From: Pyrenophora tritici-repentis
Taxonomy: Eukaryota; Ascomycota; Dothideomycetes; Pleosporales; Pleosporaceae
Direction: 5' to 3'
Assembly: GCF_003171515.1 (NCBI RefSeq)
Contig: NC_089394.1
Coordinates: 1,798,001-1,862,000 of the forward strand
DNA length: 64,000 nt
A program made the translations under genes and the position numbers. Below the pieces are notes generated by a model that worked only from the letters and a program-made list of their open reading frames with translations, ran no database searches and was not told where the DNA came from. Of the stretch, positions 55,701-63,656 are shown piece after piece. Each line of letters begins with the position of its first letter. The first letter of the stretch is position 1.

Positions 55701-56274
55701 GCTGCACGAGGTGCTCGATCGCGGATGGCCCGGGATGTCCGAGTCGTTTGTGCCATAGTATGGCAGTAGCCTTTTGTGGTGATCGTTTGGCTCGATTCAT
55801 ACGCACATGAAAGGCTGAAGTTGATGTAGTAGGTGGCTCGATAACCCATTGCCCATAGTGTTCCGATAAGGTGGCAATGGTTGAACCATCCCATCGCCGT
55901 AGGCTTGTCGGGTCTCCTCGATTGTCCCACCATATACCTTGTCTTCGGAGCAGCCTGAATGATACGAGGCTGCAGAGGAAGTCTGGGCACCAGGCAACAT
56001 TGCTTAGGTGTAGAATTTGTTTGCCCTGAGCCCCCTCTGCCGTCACCTTGACTGCTCCGTATCCTTGTATCCAAACCCTTGAGTTGCCAGCCCAAATGTA
56101 ATCTCCCATCGCAGGCGGGCGTACGTCTTCGAGCCTTGAGAGGTTGTTGCAGATGTGCGTCGTCGAGCCAGAATCCAGGATGAATGCATCCTTTAATGGG
56201 TATCCTTGATTGCTCGCATTGAATGCCGCTTTCATCATGCCCTCGTCCAGCCTCGAGATCTCGCGTCCATCTAG
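52792..56274 (-). CDS. Copia Pol: protease, integrase, reverse transcriptase, RNase H
   Basis: Frame open from directly after the gag UGA, with about 1160 codons; first internal ATG at 56238. Protease with ILDSGSTTHI; integrase with the HHCC zinc finger (HKRLGHPGPSAIEHL, CDACGRSK) and catalytic core (VAIDFHEYEDG, VIETDNE, NGGAERSGG); reverse transcriptase with GLRISPLLWQKEF and the catalytic FFYVDDIIV; RNase H with VASDASFAD and STTEAELLALS. All catalytic residues I can check are present. Produced presumably as a Gag-Pol fusion by readthrough, since the first ATG after the stop would cut only 12 residues and no separate promoter is seen. Confidence 0.93.
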   Translation of the reverse strand, partial: LDGREISRLDEGMMKAAFNASNQGYPLKDAFILDSGSTTHICNNLSRLEDVRPPAMGDYIWAGNSRVWIQGYGAVKVTAEGAQGKQILHLSNVAWCPDFLCSLVSFRLLRRQGIWWDNRGDPTSLRRWDGSTIATLSEHYGQWVIEPPTTSTSAFHVRMNRAKRSPQKATAILWHKRLGHPGPSAIEHLVQQSEGVRIKGITTVECDACGRSKSKRQIRRTPRLNDEGPGERVAIDFHEYEDGSFTKEKSQMLITCRRSRYTWDFYFKDNRPARSIIRLLGLFVQFMKKQFNITVKVIETDNEIVTVKQEVEKWCTSLSIKLEPSALDTQAQNGGAERSGGVIKEKARAIRLDANLPWELWPETTRAAVYLYNRTPNYPNNWKTPYEIFYTHAAAMNGIVTGPRKPNQAHLKAYGCKAFAMTDDTHRGKSRLQRLDPKAWIGYLVGYQSTNIYRIWIPSMAKVISTRDVVFDEETIFNGKTEDLMDNLMHNTLEEIATWVRTVELPGTQSQQAETETFYEDDTTQEESPRTQKTRYHQGRKVVEAYLTPPPTPPPVALLVQGEVNNEDMTNMSNQSTSMTSPWAAAFMAGTESGHIGQHEGKSIDKAQVKRLLSKGIKPHRNQLPPLPTAYSKLEDHPLYEMFKEAEKTHLRSHQQMKSWTEVQASPVKRAGHQILDCMWVYTYKLDKHHRLIKCKARLVVRGDQQRNITSQDTYAATLAGRSFRMLMAIAAKYDLELKQYDVTNAFVHAAIDREIYMRMPKGYQKPGTLLKVQKALYGLRISPLLWQKEFTATLASIGFQQIPQEPCCMIKDGVIIFFYVDDIIVAYRSKQESEAMKAINWIQEKYACTGGDNLQWFLGVEVMRNRKQKTIQLSQAAYVDKISQLINHQNVRHDTPMSGIELRPREGLAAPAEVNKYQRKIGSLLFAAVTTRPDIAFATSRLARFLINPSTEHQDAADRVLLYLKKTESLALELGRGDGLEVASDASFADNTLDRKSSQGYAIKLFGGLIAWRASKQDTVTTSTTEAELLALSQVAKEAILTSRLLKELQVKLSNPIITIKCDNTQTIRLVNEDVAKLQTKLRHVDIHNHWLRQEVTRKVIKVEYVPSDNMIADGFTKPLPANKWARFLDQLGLVEREEAPLREIELKEVQEQLEGLIM

Positions 56275-56280
56275 TCAATC
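56262..56280 (-). promoter_or_regulatory. Stop-codon readthrough site between gag and pol
   Basis: On the minus strand the gag frame ends GTC ACT GAT TGA and continues in the same frame CTA GAT GGA CGC GAG into pol. UGA followed by CUA(G) is the best-known eukaryotic readthrough signal, used in alphaviruses and in fungal peroxisomal isoforms of glycolytic enzymes. The stop codon is at 56275-56277. Confidence 0.8.
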
Positions 56281-57627
56281 AGTGACTGAGTCCGGTGTTT
56301 GTGATGTCTTGATGTAGGGTGTAATCGATCGTGATGCCGTAGTTAGGCGTGGTCGCTTCGTTTCCAGGTTTGTTTCCTGTATTATTCTTTGTAAGTCTGC
56401 ATCATGCTGAAGTTTGTACTGTACCAGCTTTGTGATGTGTTTGTTCGGTTTGAACCAATCTGGGGTCTCCAAAGTTGGGTTGACATAGTAGCAGCTACTG
56501 ATGTCATGGCGTTGTTCACAAGCAGGACATATATCGCCAGCTTCTGCTGTATTCCTTTTCTGGAATTGCTTGGACTTGTTGCCAGGTGCATTCATTTTGC
56601 GTTTGTTTGTTTGCCTTTGGTTTCCCTGGCTAGGGTTGGTAGATGGCGCTCTAATTTGCACACTTGAGGCGTCCCCCTGTGTGTTCGAGTCGGATTCACC
56701 GCTCGCCGCGTAGGCTGCTTCACCCGTCATAAAGGCACTTCTTGATTTGCCTCGTGTTGGGTGAGCTAGGCTCATATGTTCGCGGAAGAGTTTCATCATC
56801 TGCCTTCTTTCTATATTGTTCCGGTCGCTTCCCGCTCCAGTGAATGTTGCCATCCATGCTGGGGCAATCTTAGAGACTGCTTTTAGGAAGTCGTCCACAA
56901 CCAGCTTGCTTTGTATCACGTCCCCTATCTTTAGGGCTTCGGCGCGAGTTGCAGCTTGGTCGTATTCGCTGAGCCATGATTCCCAATTTTGCGGGCTTCT
57001 CATAGGTCTCAAGGAATCGTGGTACCTCTCTCGTACCCTTCTGATCTCATCGTCGAGGTCTACTCCAACTGCTACCTGGAGGTTTGTGATCCAGGTGCGG
57101 AGAGTTCCATGTTCCTCAAAGCAGCTCACTTGGAGGTGTGGGCTAACTGTTGCATTCAGGTGTCTGATCATTGCCGCAATGTTTGTGCGTTCGTCTCGAT
57201 AGTTTCGTTCGCGTATTTTGTATGATTCAAAAACCATCTTGAATTCCCTTGAGTCCCCATCGTATGCCTCCTTCCCCTCCGCTGAGAGTTCTGAGTATCG
57301 AGCTGGTATGGCTGGAGTTTGAACAGCAGGGTTGACTATGTCAACTGTATCTTGTGTAGGCGCTCGGGCATTGGCTCTCGCGGTTCGTGTAGAGGAGGAT
57401 GGAGCTGATGATGTATTTCTCAGAGCAGCGGCTGGTTCATAGTCGGATACGAGTGGAGGGAGAGGTTCGGTCGGCTTTGTACGAGGCTGTGTGTTGCCCG
57501 CTGGATCTACAATGTCCCAGATCTCTAGGGCTTCGCATTGCATCTTGATTTGGCGGTACCAGGGGATCCATTTGCTCGAGTCGGTTAGGATAACTGTCGC
57601 GTCCCTCTGGTTCTGGTTTATCGTCAT
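56275..57627 (-). CDS. Copia Gag
   Basis: 450 residues from the ATG at 57627 (MTINQNQRDATVIL); the frame is open a little further but only with TTG. Contains the Gag helical domain (WESWLSEYDQAATRAEAL, VVDDFLKAVSKIAPAWMATF), a basic Asn/Gln/Lys-rich stretch, and a CCHC zinc knuckle CPACEQRHDISSC for RNA packaging. Ends in a UGA that is likely partly read through. It forms the particle in which reverse transcription occurs. Confidence 0.9.
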   Translation of the reverse strand: MTINQNQRDATVILTDSSKWIPWYRQIKMQCEALEIWDIVDPAGNTQPRTKPTEPLPPLVSDYEPAAALRNTSSAPSSSTRTARANARAPTQDTVDIVNPAVQTPAIPARYSELSAEGKEAYDGDSREFKMVFESYKIRERNYRDERTNIAAMIRHLNATVSPHLQVSCFEEHGTLRTWITNLQVAVGVDLDDEIRRVRERYHDSLRPMRSPQNWESWLSEYDQAATRAEALKIGDVIQSKLVVDDFLKAVSKIAPAWMATFTGAGSDRNNIERRQMMKLFREHMSLAHPTRGKSRSAFMTGEAAYAASGESDSNTQGDASSVQIRAPSTNPSQGNQRQTNKRKMNAPGNKSKQFQKRNTAEAGDICPACEQRHDISSCYYVNPTLETPDWFKPNKHITKLVQYKLQHDADLQRIIQETNLETKRPRLTTASRSITPYIKTSQTPDSVTD

Positions 57628-57654
57628 TATTGCGTGTTCGTTGCTCTTTATAGA

Positions 57655-57672
57655 GGCAGTGAGACTCTTAAT
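57655..57672 (-). other. Primer-binding site (half tRNA-Lys type)
   Basis: ATTAAGAGTCTCACTGCC directly follows the 5' LTR on the minus strand. Its complement contains GAGACTCTTAAT, the anticodon arm of tRNA-Lys(CUU), so the primer would be a tRNA cut in its anticodon loop. Confidence 0.6.
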
Positions 57673-57837
57673 TGTCAGATTAGATAAGATATTGCACAAA
57701 AGTGATGGATGTTTATGATTTATTTGTTCTTGTCTCTGTTCTAAGGTGCGCGCTGAGAGTTTTGTTCTGCTAAGACGCTAACCCGTTATTAGCTAGCGGT
57801 GTCGGCACTTTCGGCTCGACACGCCTGCTATCTGACA
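57673..57837 (-). repeat. 5' LTR of the Copia element
   Basis: 165 bp, identical to 52573-52737; followed by the ATTTG duplication. Confidence 0.95.
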
Positions 57838-58055
57838 ATTTGACAGAAGGCTATTAAGAAACTTAAAAACAGCTTCTACTCTATCGTAATCAAGAAGGGT
57901 GTAGTTCAAGTTAGTGAGAAAGAGACATTATTCTTTATAAACACGTCTACTATTAAAGCGTAGCTACTACAGAATGGATATTGGCGAAAGATTATCACTA
58001 AGGTCAGTTATGTAAAGATACCCGTGAGAGAAGATCTTTGTAATCAAGTGTCATT
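57838..58055. other. AT-rich segment between Copia element and LDI-like 3' fragment
   Basis: Non-coding, with several stops in every frame. It may be an older insertion or heavily mutated gene sequence. Confidence 0.35.
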
Positions 58056-58350
58056 TTAGGGCCCCTCAAAGAACAAAAAGAAGGGTCCTATCCTATACAG
58101 CATTTCGTACCCCGGAGTGTTGGTAGCGAGAGCTAGGAGCACCATTATAAAAGACTTGAATCTCATGCTATATCCTTCAGGTGAGCCTGGCGACTTTAAC
58201 GTCGGACTCAAAGACCTTCAGCCAGGACAGACATATGTCATTATGGCATACGGTGCTACCGTTGTTGCGGACGAAAGTGGGAATGCTCAGTTCAAAGCGC
58301 ATTCAAATGGTCGCACAGTGATACCCATTAGGAAGCAGGCCAAACATTAG
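58056..58350 (+). pseudogene. Linalool dehydratase/isomerase-like gene, 3' fragment
   Basis: The frame reads GPILYSISYPGVLVARARS, DLNLMLYPSGEPGDFNVGLKD, LQPGQTYVIMAYGA and VVADESGNAQFKAHSNGRT, then a natural stop after KQAKH. The LDI family's C-terminal beta domain has this pattern (P..L....YP.V.VARA..., L..L.PG..Y, ADE.G.A......GRT). With 48320-48780 it accounts for both ends of one gene; the middle is missing or hidden by the two transposons. Confidence 0.7.
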
Positions 58351-58598
58351 TCGCCGTTTGTTTATCCTACAGAAGGGTCCTTGATTTACCAGCAGAATGA
58401 ACCTTAGCCTATAACTCACAGTCTTTCGATCGCACTCTCGCTCACAGCATAATTCAATACAGACAATAATGGACGACCAGGAAACGTTTCTAATTTAGCG
58501 ACTTTCATTGAGTACCAATTTACAAGGCAAAGATTGCATAGTGACTATACGTCACTCGCTGCAGCTGTAGGATACTTTGTGCTGAGTTCTGTACGCAA

Positions 58599-60408
58599 TT
58601 AGTCAAGGTCACTGGTCGGTTTTGGATCGGCATCATACTGACCCTGTTGTGTAACGAGATATGAATGGTCTTCCCACCACTTCCGACTCAACTTCCATCC
58701 AGAGAGTCGCGTGACTCCCAATCTATGTGCGAAATGATTCTCAGCAGGCTGTGGTTTTGGCGTATTTTGCATATTCGAGCCATGCATTCTTTTAGACATT
58801 TCGCGCACAATTTCGAACCAATATTGCGCTGTATAGTTGCAACCCATCTGGGAAATTATAGGGGACTCTCCTTCGAATTTTCGCCGGATCTCGTGTTGTG
58901 AAAGAGGCGGGAAGCCCTGCTTATGGCCTATGGTGTTATAGTAAGCATCCAGAGTGCTAAAGGACAGGTTGAGATGGGGAACTTCGAAGACAGTGTGAAA
59001 CAAAATATCACGAACAGCTTGGTCGATGTTGAGAGTTCGGTCTTTTTTCGCGAGCATAATAAAACGATCCCGTAAATGAGGCCAGTTCAGCATGTCAATG
59101 ACGGCGGAGTGAGTAGGATTCCGTTGTAGTGGAGTTGGTCGAAACGGCTCCGGTATCTGTGCGATATTGTCTTCAGTGGGTGCCAGGCGCCACTGTATAA
59201 TGGCTTCTAGTGTAGAAATAGCACCCTAATATAACAATTGTCAATTAGTAAAATCAACTCAGGCGAGTATCGGTAAGACAATAAATCTACTTACTACTCC
59301 CTGAAGATAATCGCCGACTCCGCTGTACCTCACCGCAACACCTACGGCCACAGCAGCTAGATCATGTACCATCTTGCTGCTCGCAATGTTCATGCACCTA
59401 AGCTTCAGGTCTAACAATGTCGCTGGTTCATGTAGCTTGGTAGAATCGTGTTGGACATCTAACTCTTCGCACAAATAGATCATGCAGGCCTTCTCGAGTG
59501 CATCCATCATTCGTACGTACGATAGTCTCCCAAAAGAACCAATGAGTGAATTAGGAGCTGCGAAGGTTGGTGGGCTCGGACTGAGAGTCCTGAAAAATGA
59601 CACATTTCGAGCTGGACCATCCGGAAAATCACAAGGGGTAGGCATCACGAAGTGATCCAGGAAATCGTAATCGATCTCCCGCGAGAATGCGCCGAAAGGA
59701 TCTCCTACCCTGTTCTCCCTCTCTATATCATCGCCCTCTAGTAACGAATCATGGCCGGCGTAGTTTGATAAACCCAAATCATCTGGTAAAGGGTCAGTTT
59801 CAATGGAGCCGCTGAGGTCAATGACGGGTACCAAGGTAGGGCTGCATGAGGGGTATGTATCCAGATCAAGATCTTGGCCCGTCAATGAGGATGGATAAAT
59901 CGATTGGAGCTTTTTTTGCATCCTGCAGCAGCACAGTCGTTGTCGACGTTCGCCCATGCCGCGGCTGGTCGGAATGGTTGATGGACTGACGGCGCTGGTT
60001 GCCTTTAGGCTCTAGGAGTTTTTCGAAGATAGGGTCATCTTGAGTAACATCAGTTACAAACTGGCCTCGCCATTTGTTCGCATGCGACGGAAAAAACCAC
60101 ATACTCGCTGCCGCCTCTGAACTGTTGCTAATGCTCAGAAGCTTCTTGCGCATACGAAGGAGCGCCTCGTTCAATTGGTCATTCTCTTGCATTAATTCTG
60201 CATAAGCATTTACAAGAACCTTATTGTTCTCATGACTGCCTGTTTGGGCTTTTTTGACCAGCTCTATAAAGTTGGCTATATTGCGATTCTGGGTCAGCTT
60301 CTTCTCGCGGGAGCACCGTTGCGAAATGCGGTTCTGGACGCGTTTGCGTTGGCTCTTCTCATCCTCATTGGTGATGTTGGCTGCGCTACTAGATCTCTTT
60401 TTGGGCAT
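58599..60408 (-). CDS. bZIP transcription factor, candidate cluster regulator
   Basis: Proposed exons 59991-60408, 59295-59872 and 58599-59225; the second junction (59226-59294, phase 0) is clear, the first (GTCAGT donor, CCAAG acceptor) is a best guess that keeps the frame; 540 residues. The basic region QRKRVQNRISQRCSREKKLTQNR is a fungal bZIP basic motif, followed by a coiled coil (ELMQENDQLNEALLRMRKKL) for dimerisation. The C-terminal 350 residues contain LEKACMIYLCEEL and WPHLRDRFIMLAKKDRTLN, typical of the DUF3425 region that accompanies many fungal bZIP factors. Its place inside the terpenoid cluster suggests a pathway regulator, which is inference. No nonsense codons seen. Confidence 0.8.
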
Positions 60409-60769
60409 TACTGAGTTGAGTGTAGGTATGCCGCTTGAATGTTGATGGCTACATTGACGCGATGTAGTAGCAGACCAAAAGCGAGATAACTAGCACAGCC
60501 CGACTTCCGTGCGGGGTGCAACTTAGGCGATAGCGCTACATACTCTATTTTCGAGCCTTGCAGTTATGCAGCGAATACGAGACGACCATGGCTGTGAAAC
60601 AAGGTGGGCGTAGAGACGGCCCTTCCACCTGCAGTGCCAAGTGCCAAACGTGCGGGGTGCTCTTTGCCTTGGTTCCGCCCGGCTATTCGCAGTTTCCGTT
60701 CCGGTTGTGAGATTATCTCAGCAAGCTTAGACTTACGTGAAGGTGACTAAGACGCAAGTATGTAGCTAC
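60409..60769. promoter_or_regulatory. Upstream region of the bZIP gene
   Basis: 360 bp with no coding frame. Contains the bZIP gene's presumed promoter and the 3' end of the hydrolase relic. Confidence 0.4.
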
Positions 60770-61235
60770 GCTACTTGCATCGCGCCAGTCAGGGCAAGAG
60801 CCCTATGTACTAGCAGCCCGTGCCACCACTCTGGCAGTGCATTGAAAGGTGTAGTATAGCTGTCCCCTATCGAACGTCCGAGAAAGGCATCAGATCATGT
60901 TTTCAACAAGCTAGGAGTCAATACGTCTCTTTTCGCGTTTTTGCTGAAGGCACGAGAGCTTTGATCAAAAGTCACCCAAGGAGAGACGACTACCATAGCC
61001 CCGAATCTGCAGCCAGCATAGGCAAGAGCTAGAACACTCTTGTTAGGATAGCGGCGTATAATATATCAAAGAAGTGTCAAAGCAAGATTATCACCAGCAG
61101 AGTCGCTACCAATGACAATCTTCGACTCATGAGCAACGATGCTTCTCCAGGAAGATTGTGGGCAGCGAACATGTGCGCTTAATAGTCCTGTATCACCTTC
61201 TAGGTATTCATCATCATCAGGTGTTCGCAATTCAT
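60770..61235 (-). pseudogene. Alpha/beta-hydrolase relic (GDSAG esterase/lipase type)
   Basis: The minus strand reads KIVIGSDSAGDNLALTLL, the nucleophile elbow GDSAG of HSL-type hydrolases, then a stop, then AMVVVSPWVTFDQSSRAFSKNAKRD, SLLKT, a TGA at 60895-60897, SDAFLG and LPEWWHGLLV. These follow the order seen in fungal secondary-metabolite hydrolases (SPW...D.....N...D......W.DAFLG). The oxyanion-hole part upstream is not recognisable. Two stops inside the core mean it is dead. Confidence 0.65.
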
Positions 61236-61844
61236 AGCAGAGTTTGGCAGATGTGGGCTTACCTGTTTTTAGAACAGCGACACTGACGGACAAATAACCA
61301 AGGATCGAAAGAGTTGGCCGTTGATGCATGTTTGCAATGATGAATATGGTGCAGAAATTAGTGCTAGTATTTCTTGTGAGGATTGTTACCGAAAAGTTTA
61401 CTACTATAATGATACCTAGGTATGTTACAATCGCATGTAAAAGGTTACTCCCGCTGTAGTAGGCATAATGGCAGAACATCAATTACCTCTATGCCAATGG
61501 TATTATATTTTTTCCCATGCGCAAATTCAATTGCGCTGCGCAGGAAAAAGGTAAAGGTGTGTCAGAAAAGTCTGACTGGCGCCAGAGTGGGGTAAGATGG
61601 CGACCGCTAGCTATGCTAACACTTGACGATTCGAGGAGTTGTGTCGATGAGGTATCCTTGTGAAGCGTGTAATTCCCACAGATTTATCTTGGGGACGTTA
61701 TCATGGAAGCCTTCTTTACAACCGAATAAGTCTCTACACACAACTTCACAGTAAGACATCAAGACCATAGCGTATAGTCGATATCATGGGATTGTTAGCA
61801 GCACTGGATCGTGAAACCGCTGCGGTTTTGAGGGCCATACAGAG
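61236..61844. other. Intergenic, 600 bp
   Basis: Possible remains of the hydrolase 5' end on the left, promoter of the monooxygenase on the right. An ATG at 61785 opens a short frame that does not join the monooxygenase frame. Confidence 0.35.
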
Positions 61845-63656
61845 TTGGGCTCAATCTTTGCACCGAAGCGCACACTGTCTGTAATAGTCATTGGAGGAGG
61901 TGCATCTGGCCTTTTGTTGGCGTACAAAATACAGCGACACTTCGGCAATTTCACGTTGGATGTATTTGAAAAAAACCCGGCCGTTTCTGGCACATGGTAT
62001 GAGAATAGGTACCCAGAGTATGTTCATTTCTCTTCTTCATGTAGTGTTAGGGGAGCTTGCGCTGATTACAATGAACAGGTGCGCGTGCGACGTCCCAAGC
62101 CACAATTACACATGGAGTTTTGAACCGAAGACAGACTGGAGCGCAAACTATGCCACTTCGGAGGAAATTTATGACTACTTCAAGAGCTTCAGTGACAAGT
62201 ATGGGTTAGAAAAATTTATCAAATTCCGTCACCAAGTCATTGGGGCGCGATGGGATGAACAAGAGGCCTTGTGGCATGTAACAGTCCAAGATCTTGCTAC
62301 AGGCAACACCATTGAACGGACAGCGCAAATACTCATCAACGCTGGCGGCATCCTCAACTCTTGGCGCTTTCCACCAATCCCTGGAATCAATTCGTTCAAA
62401 GGACCGCTGGTCCACTCAGCTGCATGGCCCAAATTCGGTCTTGAGCTTACCGGGAAGACGGTGGGCTTGATAGGTAACGGCTCGTCTGGGATCCAAATCC
62501 TCCCTGCGATTAAAGATAGAGTTGGGAAACTTGTAACATTCATTCGTGAGGGAACCTGGGTCGCACCTCCGCTAGGCGGCGAGTACAAGGCATATTCGAA
62601 AGAAGACAAGGAAAATTTCGCCGCGGACAAGTAGGTCCACTTAGTTCTGCGCAGGGAGACAGAAGCCCAGTCCAACAGCATGTTTGGAATTTTTCATCAG
62701 GGATCGCAGCAGCAGAAGAGCCTCCAACAGTACATGAATGGTTTGATGAAGCAGAAGCTCGGTAACCCACAGCTGGAGAAGGTGCTGATTCCCAAATGGG
62801 CAGTTGGATGTCGCAGATTGACGCCGGGCACCAACTATCTTGAATCGCTCAATGACCCCAAGGTACAGACAGTGTATGGCGAGATCACCAATATCACGCC
62901 TACCGGCGTCATTTGCGACGATGGGAAGGGCGAATACCCTGTCGATGTGCTCATCTGCGCTACAGGGTTCGACACGACTTTCAAGCCGCGATTTTCAGTT
63001 GACGGCGCCAGGGGCGCCAAGCTTCAGGACATGTGGAAAGGTGCGTAGCGCTGCTGGAGAAGGTCTCGTTGAGAGGAGGTCTTGTTCCACATGTCGAATA
63101 ATATCAGTGAAGATATTGACAACGCTACACAGATGAACCTCAAGCATATCTAGGCATCGCAGTCGACCATTGCCCAAACTATATGTTCACTCTAGGTCCC
63201 AATTGTCCTATTGGCAACGGCCCGGTACTCATCAGCATCGAGGCAGAAGTTGAATACATGATCAAAATACTTTCGAAATTCCAAAAAGAGAACATCAGCG
63301 CTTTCGAGGTGCGCAGCGACGCAGTGGAGGATTTCAACCAGTGGACGGCTACATGGATGAAAGACACCATCTGGGCTGAACCGTGTCGATCGTGGTACAA
63401 GGCCGGGTCAGCGTCGGGCAAGATCCTCGCTTTGTGGCCTGGATCCACTCTTCATTATCTCGAAGCGCTGCGTGAACCACGCTGGGAGGATTGGATCTTC
63501 ACTCGCCCGAGCGGCAGCAATCGGTTTCAGTATCTTGGTAATGGTCACAGCACGGCTGAAGCAAATGGAGGCGATTTGGCGTATTATATCCGCAATCACG
63601 ATGACTCATATATTGATCCGTCGTTGAAGAGGGTGCATTGCCCTTCCTTAGGATGA
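61845..63656 (+). pseudogene. Baeyer-Villiger-type flavin monooxygenase with one nonsense codon
   Basis: Exons 61845-62017, 62079-63040 and 63133-63656, GT-AG and in phase, 553 codons. FAD-binding VIVIGGGASGLLLAYKI, GTWYENRYP, CDVPSHNYTW, the BVMO fingerprint FKGPLVHSAAWP, NADPH-binding GNGSSGIQI, ICATGFDTTF and GIAVDHCPNYMF are all present. A TAG at 62632-62634 interrupts the middle exon (AADK*VHL) while the frame continues unharmed on both sides, as expected from CAG or TGG changed to TAG. The start is a TTG with no ATG in frame. Family members insert oxygen next to ketones in terpenoids. Damage is slight, so loss is recent. Confidence 0.85.

Larger units (their letters stand above)
52573..57837 (-). 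mobile_element. Ty1/Copia LTR retrotransposon, apparently complete and recent
   Basis: 5265 bp on the minus strand. The two 165-bp LTRs (52573-52737 and 57673-57837) are identical by eye, begin TGTCAGAT and end ATCTGACA. The target duplication ATTTG lies at 52568-52572 and 57838-57842. Primer-binding site next to the 5' LTR, polypurine tract CTGAGGGGGTG next to the 3' LTR. Gag and pol are both open and in one frame, separated by one UGA. Integrase lies before reverse transcriptase, the Copia order. Perfect LTRs and intact genes indicate very recent insertion and likely activity. Confidence 0.95.

Noticed and set aside
55694..56278. Third open frame across the gag-pol junction, suggesting frameshifting
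   Set aside because: Gag and pol are already in the same frame across a single UGA, so no frameshift is needed.
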